64,000 nucleotides of DNA from Polytrichum commune. Lineage: Eukaryota > Streptophyta > Polytrichopsida > Polytrichales > Polytrichaceae. This document shows positions 12,513 to 23,289 of the stretch, piece after piece; position 1 is the first letter of the stretch, and every line of letters begins with the position of its first letter. A program made the position numbers and the translations under genes. The notes under the pieces were generated by a model. It was not told the DNA's origin, searched no databases, and saw nothing but the letters and a program-made list of their open reading frames with translations. Location: contig OX485809.1 of the NCBI GenBank assembly GCA_950295325.1, positions 25,126,144 to 25,190,143 of the forward strand, read 5' to 3'.

Positions 12513-12684
12513 GGGGAACAACGTGGAATTGCGGCCATGTATTTTCTGGCAGTAGAAATATTATTGCATATTCATGTAGAGGACTTCATTACCTATCCAT
12601 GGATACCAAGAACTCATTTTTTGGACTTCATATGAATTTTTGAGAGCCAAAAAACGGACACTATGTCTAAACTTTTAAAAAAAA
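12513..12684 (+). repeat. dispersed conserved segment, copy 2
   Basis: Nearly identical to the segment at 8958-9135, including the CATATTCATGTAGAGGACTT and CCTATCCATGGATACCAAGA stretches. It abuts array 2 on the distal side. Confidence 0.8.
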
Positions 12685-12689
12685 GTGTA

Positions 12690-13279
12690 AATGACCGAGT
12701 TCACACTATGGCCGTCCAAGTCGAGAGGCCGTGCGATTGAGTGGCCCAACTTTGTTGAGAGTCCAAAGAAATGAACTGAAAATAGCCAATAAAATATAGT
12801 AAGGATAGCCTTAGTTGGGCATAGTGTGAAGCCTCCAAAGGCCAAGCGCAAAGTCCAAACCTTTGGCCATGAACTCCCACGGCCTCTCGGCTTGGATGGC
12901 CAAAGTGTGAAGCCTCCAAAGGCCAAGCCCAAAGTCCAAACTCAAAGGAGCATGCCACTTTATTCCTTGCTCAAAATAACCCCTCCAATCTAACGGCCAA
13001 GATCTTGTCAATGATTGATTATTTTAATGAAAAAAAAATTCGGCCTCTCAACGGAAGTTTGGGTTGAGCATTTTGCTATACCCAAACTTTGCTCGAGAGG
13101 CCGAACTCTTGGCGCCATAACTTCCTAAAAGTGTTGCCACCTAGGCTCTTTTGGAGGCGACATCCTTTGGACTTCGGCCTCTAGTGTGAAGGCCGAGAGG
13201 ACGGACTTTGGGCATTTCAGCATTTTCATTGGTCCAAATGTTGAACCTCTCAAAGTTTGGCCATATTGTGAACCGGCCC
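12690..13279. mobile_element. nested MITE-like inverted-repeat element
   Basis: The right end, read inward, is GGGCCGGTTCACAATATGGCC, and the left end has the diverged match TGACCGAGTTCACACTATGG. TTA follows the right end, but the left flank is not an exact TTA, so the duplication is decayed. The interior holds several short palindromes built on GAGAGGCCG and CCTCCAAAGGCC. The ends resemble the PIF/Harbinger-like MITE at 54212-54565. Confidence 0.55.
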
Positions 13280-14344
13280 TTAGATTTGCAATACATGTCT
13301 TATTCTTTTTTTGGCACAAATTGAAAATTCAAATTGAAAATACAACCAACTCAGCCGAAACAGCGCAGCCTAAGTGGAAATCTATAAATAATGCTCAAAT
13401 GAGGCCTATCCTTCCAAGTAGGGACTAAGTTGCTACGGATCACAATAAGACCTTTGACCCCCCAAATCAAATCAAATTTGTTAAGAATGTCATGGTAGGC
13501 CACGTCCGACCCTTTTTCCAAGTCCCTAAGCATATGTTTCCATTCAATCCTCCCATAATTTGATTTGTAATACATGTCATAAAAGCTAATGCAATTATTG
13601 TTTTGAAGTCTACCATCAAATGATATGTAAGATCGTATGTTCACATGTGGTTGGTTCTTTTTATGTACCAGTTTAAGCCAATACTAAAATAAAATAAGCC
13701 TTATTCTATAAAATCTAGTGACACTACCATACAAGTTAGTAGAGATGTTGTATATATTTTTAAATTATTCTATATATTTACATAACTACAACTTATAATT
13801 CTGTGAAGAATATGTATACATAATACAACAAAGTTCAAATCAATACTTCTTTTGTGCACTCACATATACTCATACGGATTTAGTATAGTGCACCCCCCCC
13901 CCAATTGATCACTAATGTGGGCCACATTAAATTTAAGCCCACACCAATTCCCTAGTTTAATATCAATGTGGACCAGATTAATTTTCTTTTCTATAATGTT
14001 CTAATTTGTGTAAGGTGTTGGTAAGATATCTTTATAAAGCCTATGGGAACTCGGGGGATGCACTCTACATTATGTTTGAGAATCACGTGCGTTCATGACC
14101 CCTTCTAAAAACCCCAATGTATACCATAAGTTATATGTCTAAGTAGAGATTGTGCCAACTTGAAGTAGTCCTCGCGATTTGCGAACGTTTATCTTTCGCT
14201 GTAGGCATCGTAAAAAAAAGCGGGTGGGTTCGTTGGAAAGCTGGGAACCTAAACCCTCAAACCATGTATGGAAACATTTCTACATGAGTGTGAGAACAAA
14301 ACAATGGCACATATGTGTAGCAATTTGGAATGACGTAGACGTAG
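13280..14344. other. intergenic interval inside the giant hAT
   Basis: AT-rich, with a run of C near 13895. No gene recognised. Confidence 0.4.
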
Positions 14345-14374
14345 GGTTTAGGGTTTAGGGGTTTAGGGTTTAGG
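14345..14374 (+). repeat. short TTTAGGG interstitial telomere-like repeat
   Basis: Four or so imperfect copies of TTTAGGG, the plant telomere unit, stand directly before the 82-bp tandem repeat. This is too short to be a telomere. Confidence 0.7.
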
Positions 14375-14690
14375 GTTGTGAAACCATATAAACCACAAAG
14401 GTTGAAACACAAATATGTACTTTGTTGAATTAAAATGACATTCGAATGCGTGTGGGTTGTGAAACCATACGAACCACTAAGGTTGAAGCACAAATATGTG
14501 ATTTGTTGAATGAAAATGGCATTCGGATCCTGAAATGCGTTGTGAAACCATATGAACCACAAAAATTGAAACACAAATATGTACTTTGTTGAATTAAAAT
14601 GACATTCGAATGTGTGTGGGTTGTGAAACCATACGAACCACTAAGGTTGAAGCACAAATATGTGATTTGTTGAATGAAATGACAACCCAT
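14375..14690 (+). repeat. 82-bp tandem repeat with a dimeric higher-order pattern
   Basis: Units start at 14375, 14456, 14539 and 14620, each opening with GTTGTGAAACCATA. Units 1 and 3 resemble each other more than their neighbours, as do 2 and 4, so the true period is a dimer of about 164 bp. Confidence 0.85.
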
Positions 14691-14897
14691 CCAATATAGA
14701 AGCTTCAAAGAGGTATCAAAGAGGTTTCCAATGCGGGTGTCGGGGGCACTTTTTCAAAAAGTGCAACTAACTTTTTGACTTCACCAACTTTCTTTTTATT
14801 CCTATTGTGTTGTCTTTATCTTACCAACGAGAATTGGATCCTCTACATCTTGGATTACATCAAATATTGTAAATTTCATAAAGTCCTTTGAGCTCAG

Positions 14898-14907
14898 TAT
14901 ATAAATA
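14898..14907 (+). promoter_or_regulatory. TATA box of the acidic-protein gene
   Basis: TATATAAATA, followed by the ATG at 14947 only 40 bp on. No G-rich array adjoins this promoter, unlike the other three genes of the element. Confidence 0.65.
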
Positions 14908-14946
14908 GAGCATTTAGACTCATACATATAACGAGGGTAGAGTATC

Positions 14947-15501
14947 ATGGATAGGATGGGAGAGGAGAGAGACATGTTTGAGGGTCTAGGATGTGATGAG
15001 GAGATAGCAAATTTAGGTGAACCCGATATTCCATTCAATCCATCACCCGAGCTTGAGAGAGATGAGAGAAGTGCTAGAGATCGATTTCGTGATGACTATG
15101 TCATGACCCCCTTTTCACAATCTACACAAGCATAGAAGTTGAGGGCGGAGGAGGACCAACGACGATATGCGGCGAAATTCGAGATCAATGCAGTGGAGAA
15201 TGACCAAATAAAAAGCGTGGGTGAAGACCCAAATGATGTGGTTGATTTAAGCGTGGATATTTGGGTGAAGCCCGGGGATGTGGATGACAATTCAATCGAC
15301 ATTGAAGATGTCAAGGTAGCAGGAGAATCTTCAAGGACTTTGTCTTTTCGTAAGAAGAGGAGAGGATTATCGCCTCATCGGCTATCATTGAAGGAACGGA
15401 TGAAAGACCGAACGATTAGCTATATTGATTTACTTCGACCGAATCCTCTCCCAAAAATGGACCCTCGACGGAAGCCACAAGCATCTACGAGGTTGCCATG
15501 A
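14947..15501 (+). pseudogene. small acidic cargo gene with one in-frame TAG
   Basis: One frame runs from the ATG at 14947 to the stop at 15499-15501, interrupted only by TAG at 15133-15135. The total is about 184 residues. The first 62 are acidic (DEEIANLGEPD, ELERDER), and the rest is mixed charge with a basic patch (FRKKRRGLSPHR). No known family was recognised. A TATA box at the right distance supports transcription. The TAG may be a disabling mutation or may be read through; its following codon AAG does not match the strongest leaky contexts. The function and its link to transposition are unknown. Confidence 0.5.
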
Positions 15502-15861
15502 CGGAAGTTAAGTTGACGGAATGAAGTGGAATATTAAATCGTGCATGGTTTGTTCATGTATGTGATTTATAAAAGGCATTTATACCGTCGTCGCAATAAT
15601 AAAGTTATTACTTGTACAATATGTTGTACCACTTCTATGATATATATTTTTTTATAAAATTTCAACCAACCGCTTATTATTGCATACTTCTATGGGGTGA
15701 TAATTTGTTGGTCATCATACTACATTAGTTACTTTGTTGCTTGAGGGATCCTTCATTAGTTTTGTGTGAATAAGTACACCGGTTATGATATTTAGTGTCA
15801 CATATATTATTTGCGAAGGGCCTAAGTTAGATGGGGTGCGGATGGGGGGACGCGGGAATGT
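15502..15861. other. intergenic interval inside the giant hAT
   Basis: AT-rich 3' region of the acidic-protein gene. Near 15833-15857 there is a short stub of G-rich array (GGTGCGGATGGGGGGACGCG) before the third conserved segment. No gene seen. Confidence 0.4.
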
Positions 15862-16000
15862 GCAGTAGAAATATTATTCCATATTCATGTAGAGGACTTC
15901 ATTACCTATCCATGGATACCAAGAACTCATTTTTTGGACTTCATATGAATTTTTGAGAGCCCAAAAACCGAGACTATGTCCAAACTTCCAAAAAAATTAA
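15862..16000 (+). repeat. dispersed conserved segment, copy 3
   Basis: Begins GCAGTAGAAATATTATTCCA and matches copies 1 and 2 through CCAAACTTCCAAAAA, lacking their first 40 bp or so. It has G-rich array on both sides. Confidence 0.8.
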
Positions 16001-16013
16001 AAAATGCAGATTC

Positions 16014-16433
16014 AAGGGGAGTGCGGGAGCGGACGGATGGGAACTCTAAAGCGGACGTAGGGGAACATGGAGCGGACGAGAGGGAACGTTGGAGCGGACG
16101 AGAGGGAACGTTGGAGCGGACGTAAGGGAACATAGGGCGGACGGGGGGAACGCGGGAGCAGACTGAGGGGAACATGGGGCGGACGGAGGGGAACGAGGGG
16201 GCGGACGTACGGGAACGGGTGTGGACGTAGGGAACGAGGGGGCGGACGTAAGGGAACGGGTGCAGACTCGGACGGGGGGGGGGGGAACGGGTGCGCACGG
16301 GGTCGGGAACGGGTGCGGACTGGGGGGGAATGGGCGCGGACGGTAGGGAACAGGTGCGGACTGGAAGGGGAACGGGCGCGGACTGGGAGGGGAACGTGTG
16401 CGGACTGGGGGGGGAACGGGGAGCGGATGGAGG
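16014..16433 (+). repeat. G-rich minisatellite 3
   Basis: Degenerate units of 19-25 bp with GCGGAC, GGGAACG and G runs. It ends within a few bases of the TATA box at 16436 that precedes the RING gene. Confidence 0.88.
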
Positions 16434-16435
16434 GG

Positions 16436-16443
16436 TATATAAG
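16436..16443 (+). promoter_or_regulatory. TATA box upstream of the RING gene
   Basis: TATATAAG at the edge of array 3. The first credible ATG (16909) is about 470 bp downstream, so a leader with an intron is likely but could not be defined. Confidence 0.5.
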
Positions 16444-16908
16444 TGGAGGGGACCACTTACATGCCCCACTCCACTCCTTGTGGGCGCCCGGACGACCCTC
16501 CTCTACTATAGAGTGCGGGATAGCGGGGTGCTCGGAGGAGTTTAGGATCCCTTTTTTGGGATTTTTTTATACTTTTTTTACTGACCTGTTTGTAGGTGTG
16601 ATCCACGTGGACCCGTTCCCTTGTGACGTGGCATATTGCCTTTTTGGCATATTCCTTGTGACGCGCCCAGTCAACTGGCCTCTGCGTGAGCGCTGGTAGC
16701 GGGGTGCTCGAAGGGTGTGCTGAATTTTTGTACTTTAATTTTTAACGACATTTTTGAACTAATTCCATAGCAACACTATTTTGAAGTGTATGCTTGGATG
16801 TTTTGTAGCACTATTATGAAGTGCAATTAGTAATTTAAAAATTAGAGTTCTAGATTAGAATTAGAAACTACAATTTGGGTGGATACGGCAAGTGAAGGAT
16901 TTCCAGAC

Positions 16909-18730
16909 ATGGCAAGTGGAGGATCAGGTTGTCACAGATCACATGTACGCAAGGCCGCTGGGTTGGAGTGGGATGTTTATGATGACAACACCCAAAAAGC
17001 CAGGGCAGGTTGGGAGAATGTACCACAACCGTGGTCAGCGAAGACTGCACTTTGATCGGTTGAAGGCTTTCCTCACTTTGATCGGTTGTGGTCAAGACCT
17101 TGTCACGAGCGACATTGCAAGGCCATCAGTGCGAGTTATATGCAGCTTGATGACGTGGAGGAAAAATGGAGATTCCTAACGATACTTAGAGATATCTCCA
17201 ATTTGGATAGATGGCCCAAGAGTGCAATTCCAAAGTCGGTGGCGTGTATGATGTATGCGGAGCACGTGTTGCGAGTTAAGGTGGATTGGCCAAGTTTGGC
17301 TGCTCTGCATAATCAAAAATTTGGGGGTATTGGAATTGCATTCACTAAATGCACAGTTCCAGATATTCCATACACTCCCGTTCCGGAGTGGTTCAGGAGG
17401 AATCCTCGACTAGTGGATGAGCCTGGGGCCCCAATTCCAGAGGGTCGGGAACCAAAAAAACCACGTAATCGTAAACGACCAGCCAATGACATGGAGATAG
17501 CCATCGAGGAGGCGTTTGAGCATATGGATGAGGGCATGAAGGCAAATGTCGAGGTCAACAACCTGATCAACAACGTGGTTAACGAGGTCCTAGACGAGGT
17601 AAACCTTGGTGAACTTGGAGCGGACCCGATAGAGAGCAGAATGGAGGAATTGCGTAAGCAACATGCGTTGGAAATTCGTGAGTAAAACGATAATTTTCGA
17701 GTTGGAAAATCGAGTTGCAACACTTACGATGGGGGAGGCTAGCAGTTCAAGTAGTACACCACTTAACCTTCAGTCTTTGGAAGCAGAGAGGGACGCAGCT
17801 TTACAAGAGGCCAAGATTGCAAAGTCACAAGCTCTGGAAGTATGTATGAGGAATGAAGTAATGCGAGGAAAGATAGAGGCTTTGCAAAAGGAGGTGGTGG
17901 ACATTCAACAACAACTTTAAGTGTTCAATGAAGTGGTTGTTGATCACAAAGCCAAGATTGGCGGACTGGAGGAGCAGAATGTAAGGTTGAAGAAATTCCT
18001 GTTGGATGCGATTGTGGTGTGCAAGAATATGAGGACAAGCACATTGCTTGCTATGGCCAAGGCTCGTCAATTTGAAGCTGAGTTTGAGAGCATCCAGAAT
18101 GAATGGAACCGCAGTCAGAGAATGCGGAACATGATGCTCACGTCATGGCCAGAAGATGAGCATATGTACCCTAGTAGGTGGGATATAACTAATGAGTGGA
18201 CATTGCCAAACGGGAGCATCGATTGGCGTCAAGTGACCGACCCAGATCACCATTGGGATGTGATCCAAGTGCATGAATATCCATTCCGCATGAGGGGTGA
18301 GTTGTTATGGCCAAATCCACATACAATGGTCTTCGACGGAACCACGTGTGCGATTTGTCAATCTCCATTTGGCCCGGAAGGATGCTATCAAGTTGGATCA
18401 TGTGGGGCCCAATTCCATCCACAATGTCTAATATGGAATATGATCAAGAAACGCCAATGTCCTCATTGCAGATCACCCTTCCACCCTCGTTTGTACCTCC
18501 AATTTGGCCTTCGGGATTACATGCCTAACGACTGGGTATTAAAGCCATGGGACTTTCCCTTCAATCTTCAAGAGTTTAATGGGGAGAATGTTGAGTGGAG
18601 TTGGTTATACAATTGTGCCAAGGTTGAGCTATGGCACGAGAACAGAGATGGCGACTGGACACGGAATGCACGTCAAATTTTATATGTTGCAGACGAGTTG
18701 TATCCCAACAAGCCCCCCGATCATGCTTGA
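16909..18730 (+). pseudogene. coiled-coil/RING-finger cargo gene, interrupted
   Basis: A series of plus-strand frames makes one protein-like track of about 600 residues. It begins MASGGSGCHRSHVRK at 16909, meets TGA at 17053-17055, continues in the same frame to 17685, shifts frame between 17663 and 17685, meets TAA at 17918-17920 and runs on to the stop at 18728-18730. The middle is a Glu/Lys/Gln-rich coiled coil (ELENRVATL, LEAERDAALQEA). The C-terminal third contains a RING-like zinc finger: CAIC, then SCGAQFHPQC, then CPHC. RING fingers usually recruit E2 enzymes for ubiquitin transfer; that role is inferred from the family. Three interruptions point to a decayed copy, although GTGAGT near 17680 could be part of a short intron. 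No hAT element known to me carries such a gene. Confidence 0.6.
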
Positions 18731-18803
18731 AAAGATTTTTGTACCAAACTCTTGAATGGCATTGGGATACAACCAGCAGATAATTAAAGAGAGGCATTCA
18801 GCC

Positions 18804-19158
18804 TCCTTAGTACAATGCAGCAGGTCTCGAATCAGTATCGGAGCATGATTTGGAAGGAGATGCAGATGACATGCCTACGGAACGGGATCCGAGATATGAA
18901 TTGCAGTTAGAGGTGGGGTACCACAAGAACAGGCTGCAGTTGGCTGCAATTGATGCACTCTTGCATAGAGTTGCGGATGATGTGGTATTGAGATGGCTAA
19001 ATCGTGGGCCTAGACCACGTAATGTCGTTCCATTGTCTCCTGGTAGTCGTCCATACCTCACCCATGGAACAACGCGAAGCATGGAAGCGGGGGAATCATC
19101 TCGAGCACAACGAGGATCTATTTCAGCTAGAATAGACCTCGATTCATATTCGGATTAG
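18804..19158 (+). CDS. small ORF or last exon downstream of the RING gene
   Basis: An open frame ends at 19158 and extends back to an acceptor-like TTAG at about 18803, giving residues such as ERDPRYELQLEVGYHKNRLQ and a Ser-rich end. It may be a terminal exon of the RING gene or a separate small gene. No family recognised. Confidence 0.35.
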
Positions 19159-19857
19159 GCATTTTTGTACCATGTTTAGAAAGTTGTATAGGAACGGAGG
19201 AAGACTTTGGACACAATGAACATATTTCATGTTCAAAGAATATGTAATATAAAGAGGATTTACCGACAAGTTGTCATTTCTAAGATCGTGTAAAAGATAG
19301 CATATGGATGCCACATGTTTTAATGTTATTTGAAACTTTTATAAACTTATTTGAATATTAGTAATTCATATGATAGTCTAACCAAAAGTACTATTGACTA
19401 CATAGTCAATATTGAATACCACATAAAGATATAATTATATAAAACGGATAGAAAGGTCCTCAAAAAGAGGATGTCACCAACAAAGCATGTACAATCGAGC
19501 AATAGGGAATTGCAATATTTATAAAAGCATTTTCTTTAAGAAGCTCAATAAATAAACATAAAACTCCATTCACAGTAAGAATAATACAAAATAATAATTA
19601 ATAAAGGCATAACATGTTGTTGGAGATTAATTGCAATGCTAAGTTGACAACCATATTGTATTTTAAAAAATTTAAAAAACATGCAATAAATAATTTTATT
19701 ACTATAATAAAATGATACAACTTCGAAGGTAACGTTCGCTTTGTGGTCTAAATGTCTTACCGAAGGCCCTAAGGTTGTAACTTGTATCAATTTTGACGTA
19801 AGTAATAAATTATGGGAGTACGTGGGAACACGAAAATACCACATTTGTGCAAAACCA
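19159..19857. other. convergent intergenic interval
   Basis: AT-rich DNA between the plus-strand RING region and the minus-strand transposase gene, where both 3' ends should lie. No gene recognised. Confidence 0.45.
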
Positions 19858-22800
19858 TTACGTTCGAATCCGTACTGTGGGATCATTTGCTTCGACACAT
19901 CTTGGGTCCTCTTCAGACTCGTCTGTGCTGCAATCATCATCCGTTTGGAGAGTCGCGCTCCGAAGATGCAACTCTCGGTCACGTTGTGAGAAAATTATCT
20001 TCTTGGTCGGCCGGGAGCCCTCTGCATCATGTATGCCATTTTCATCTAGATGTGGTCTACCCTCATCTTCATTGTAGTCTTCAGCAGTAAACGGAAGCGA
20101 TCTTCCCTGATACCTCTTCCTAGTACGTTTGACACCTCTCGTAGTTCTCTGACGCCCTCCACCCGTACCACGACTTGAGTGCACTTCATCTCTACTTCCA
20201 TCTATAAAAACATCCCCCGTTGTACTTCCGCCTCCAACTCCAAGGCCACCTGTTCCATTGGATTGACTATGTGAAAGTGAAACTGATGCGGACGGAATTG
20301 CAATTGGTATGTTCTCAACAACATGTCGACGAACAGATTGACGACGTGGCGCCTCAGTAGTAACATTTCTTGAAACATTGTGTATAGCAACCAAAGTAGC
20401 ACCCACCGTAGTTGCACGTGAAACACCCAATCTAGAAGTATTGGCAATACTTCGAGTGAGAGGACGACGTTGACCTTGTGCATGCACTTGCACCGTAGAG
20501 GTGGATGCAGTTCTTTGAAGAGCACGGAATCGAGTTGTAGGTATTTCAGGAACATTGGGCGTTTGATCTTCTACACGATGGTTGGATATGAGGGAGGCGT
20601 CTATGGATTCAGAATGTACTCGGGCTGGAAGTGGATCCTGTTGAACGTGCGTTGGCTCATTTGCGGGTAGTACATTGTCACCTTCACCAAAAGAAAGAGA
20701 ATCGCTCCGAGGTTGCAAGGAATCTATTTCAATTCCTACATTCTCACTTGCCCTCGTAGCAACATTATGGTCAGGGCGAAACCCTTGTCCAGTGTGGAGA
20801 GTTTCAAAAGGCGGTCCTCCAATAGACCCCTCATGATCATCATGCATTCCGTCGTTATGTTGGGGGACATCCGGTTCATCAAAATCAAACACCCCAAGGT
20901 TTCCATCACCACCATTGTCATCCTCATCTTCTGAATCATGATTCTCGGAATCGAGGTCATCCAAATCAAAGTCGATGTCATCAACATTGTTGTCATCATC
21001 ATTTCCGGCCCTATCATTTGGATCCACGTCATCTTCTTCGTCAAGGTCATCGTCAGAATGGACCTCATTCAATTCGTACCATTGCACAGGTCTTGGGCCC
21101 CTCCGATGTCGAATGAGCCTACTATTGGTATATATGTAGACGAGGTCCTCAGCACGACTATGCTTCAAGCGATTGCGACTCTTGTTGTGAACATATGAGT
21201 ATATGCTCCAATTGCGTTCACATGCGGATGCGGAACATACTTGTGCAAGGATACGTCTTGCTATTGTTTGGAGGGCTTTAGCTCCACCTCCCATTGCATC
21301 CCACCATTCATGGAGAGGTGCGGCATGCACGCTCGGGTCAGTAGAATCAGCAAAAGGCCCTCGATTTTCAAGGAAATCTTGGTACTGGTGGAGGATTTGG
21401 ACATAAGTGTCCTCATCTTGAGCAAGCCTGCGAAGAACTCGATTTAGGATTATCCTCGAATTGTCATCCTCATGGAGTGGGGCCCAACCACGTAGAAGCG
21501 GATTTAACATCGCTCCAGCCCAATGTAGATCATTCAACATCAACCTCCATCTATTTTGAAACGTTAGCATAGCATTTGCAGCAAGCTCAGGGCTTAAGCG
21601 AAATGGAGGTTTACTGAATCCACGAATATGGGTTTGTAAATCATGCATGACCCTCCAAGCCATTCCCATTGCAGGCGCCTTGCCATCAAATACACGAAGA
21701 GCTTTAACAACCGGGATCACCATATACAAGAAATTTTCGCACGTGTTCCAGAATCCATCAGAACGTATAAAGCTTCGCACAGCAGAGCCCTTCATGTAAG
21801 AGGTGCGAGATCTCCTCCTCATATCACGCATTAGAGTAGGCCAATCCTCATCAACCACCATTCTTTCCAAAGCATTGCGTACTTGGAGAAGACGTTCTAT
21901 CATGATGAAGTTTGTTGCAAAACGGGTCTCTACAGGTAGGCGGAGTGAGAGATTTGGTGACAACCTCTGGAATATAGCTTGAGAAACATGATGGTTTTTA
22001 ACAAATACACAAATATGGCGTGCTTTTTTTACCAACTTTTTCACCCATTCCTCCTTCCCCCAATCTTCTAAGAGGAGATCTAGGCAATGTGCAGCACATC
22101 CTTGAAAATATAGATCGGGATTTGCTCGAATCAAGTCGCGAGCAGCGGAGGCCATAACTGGGGCATTGTCGGTGCAAACTTGGACCACATTATGTCGACC
22201 AACCTTTTCCACAAATGGTTGAATTTGAGCAGCAACGTAGACATGATCCTTGTGATTTCCCGTGGTGTCAATGGTACCCAAGAAAACGTCTCCCTTTGTG
22301 CCACATTGAAGAACGTTTAGGAGAGGTCGGTTTTGCACGTTGTCCCATCCATCACAACATAGTGTAACGCCATATTTGTCAACGGAATTCCCCAGCTTCT
22401 CCTTCACTTGCCTATCTAGGTCAACATTTTTATCAGTTAACAACTTCGTACGGATGGCATTGTACGATGGTGGTGTGTAGGCTGGCATTCGATGACGGGC
22501 AGTTTCACGCACAGCATTAACAAATGCAGGATGTCTCACAATGTTGAAAAGAATGTTAGCTTCATAAAAAGCCGTTGCCCATGCTTTATCAAGGAGTTGT
22601 TTTGTTGACACATTGAACCCCTCCGTTATGTTGAGTTGACGTAGTTCACGAGGAGGTGTGCCATATATCACAACATCAGATTGTTGAGTGGATTGGGACA
22701 TAAGCAAAGGCTCTGTTTCACTAATTACGGAGTCCATTATAATAGGCTCCAGAGGTACAATATCTGGCACCGGAGAGTCCTCATTTACAATGCCTACATG

Positions 22801-23043
22801 TAAGGGCACAATGCCTCCGCAATGTTCAAACAAGACCCTAATATGCGGGGGAACCATCCTACATGTGGAAACATCACAAGCACCCCCTACAGGAGGTCTA
22901 TAACCAAGGTGGGCCAACATTCTATTTCCTCGGTAAGATATGACGAACGGGCAAAACCTACATTTAACCTGCCTTTGTGATTTACCGGGAACCATCCCCT
23001 TATCCTCGTACCAATGATCCCATGCATCATTTCGGCGTGGCAT
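19858..23043 (-). CDS. hAT-family transposase of the giant element
   Basis: Catalyses cut-and-paste transposition of the element in the nucleus. From the ATG at 23041-23043 the frame is uninterrupted for 1061 residues. I chose this ATG because the sequence just upstream is a 3' splice site (TTTGCAG then GTTTTG), so the few further upstream residues are probably intronic. Domains: a BED-type zinc finger at about 7-65 (CRFC, LAHL); an RNase H-like core with DGW at 231-233 and TDNAP at 291-295 giving two catalytic Asp; a CAAHC motif at 316-320; and a C-terminal hAT dimerisation region at about 595-640 with Glu609 in ACERNWS. This layout fits the plant DUF659/hAT group, usually about 700 residues. 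The extra 420 residues are a disordered, strongly acidic tail followed by a Ser/Arg/Thr-rich end, which is unusual. The gene reads inward from the right terminus. Confidence 0.92.
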   Translation of the reverse strand: MPRRNDAWDHWYEDKGMVPGKSQRQVKCRFCPFVISYRGNRMLAHLGYRPPVGGACDVSTCRMVPPHIRVLFEHCGGIVPLHVGIVNEDSPVPDIVPLEPIIMDSVISETEPLLMSQSTQQSDVVIYGTPPRELRQLNITEGFNVSTKQLLDKAWATAFYEANILFNIVRHPAFVNAVRETARHRMPAYTPPSYNAIRTKLLTDKNVDLDRQVKEKLGNSVDKYGVTLCCDGWDNVQNRPLLNVLQCGTKGDVFLGTIDTTGNHKDHVYVAAQIQPFVEKVGRHNVVQVCTDNAPVMASAARDLIRANPDLYFQGCAAHCLDLLLEDWGKEEWVKKLVKKARHICVFVKNHHVSQAIFQRLSPNLSLRLPVETRFATNFIMIERLLQVRNALERMVVDEDWPTLMRDMRRRSRTSYMKGSAVRSFIRSDGFWNTCENFLYMVIPVVKALRVFDGKAPAMGMAWRVMHDLQTHIRGFSKPPFRLSPELAANAMLTFQNRWRLMLNDLHWAGAMLNPLLRGWAPLHEDDNSRIILNRVLRRLAQDEDTYVQILHQYQDFLENRGPFADSTDPSVHAAPLHEWWDAMGGGAKALQTIARRILAQVCSASACERNWSIYSYVHNKSRNRLKHSRAEDLVYIYTNSRLIRHRRGPRPVQWYELNEVHSDDDLDEEDDVDPNDRAGNDDDNNVDDIDFDLDDLDSENHDSEDEDDNGGDGNLGVFDFDEPDVPQHNDGMHDDHEGSIGGPPFETLHTGQGFRPDHNVATRASENVGIEIDSLQPRSDSLSFGEGDNVLPANEPTHVQQDPLPARVHSESIDASLISNHRVEDQTPNVPEIPTTRFRALQRTASTSTVQVHAQGQRRPLTRSIANTSRLGVSRATTVGATLVAIHNVSRNVTTEAPRRQSVRRHVVENIPIAIPSASVSLSHSQSNGTGGLGVGGGSTTGDVFIDGSRDEVHSSRGTGGGRQRTTRGVKRTRKRYQGRSLPFTAEDYNEDEGRPHLDENGIHDAEGSRPTKKIIFSQRDRELHLRSATLQTDDDCSTDESEEDPRCVEANDPTVRIRT

Positions 23044-23270
23044 GACTTCAACAAAACCTGCAAATACAAACAAGTTAGAGCAAGTAACTTTGATCGCATA
23101 CTAGGTCCTGTTCAAGAGTGCCACAAGGGCAACCCTAATTCACAGTCACTAGATTGGACAAAGTATCCTCTGCATTCGGGTCTCACGCATTCAATCATCA
23201 CTCCTCAAAGGAGAATCAAAAGACTTGAGACACACTATGTCAGTGGAGGCAAAAATGGCACCTTGAACCC

Positions 23271-23280
23271 TCAATTTATA
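23271..23280 (-). promoter_or_regulatory. TATA box of the transposase gene
   Basis: Minus strand TATAAATTGA, about 230 bp before the ATG, with a leader intron implied by the acceptor at about 23057. Array 4 begins within 15 bp upstream. Confidence 0.65.
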
Positions 23281-23289
23281 GTATTCGAA

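Noticed and set aside
11813-12643. ORFs of 100-240 residues over array 2
   Set aside because: Same artefact of the GCGGACGG repeat.
14375-14690. CRISPR-like array
   Set aside because: Units are contiguous 82-bp tandem repeats without unique spacers, in a eukaryotic genome.
15927-16545. Pro-rich ORFs over array 3
   Set aside because: Repeat artefact; the region is the upstream array of the RING gene.
19858-23073. Transposase start at 23073 instead of 23043
   Set aside because: The extra upstream residues span a strong 3' splice site (TTTGCAG), so they are probably intronic.
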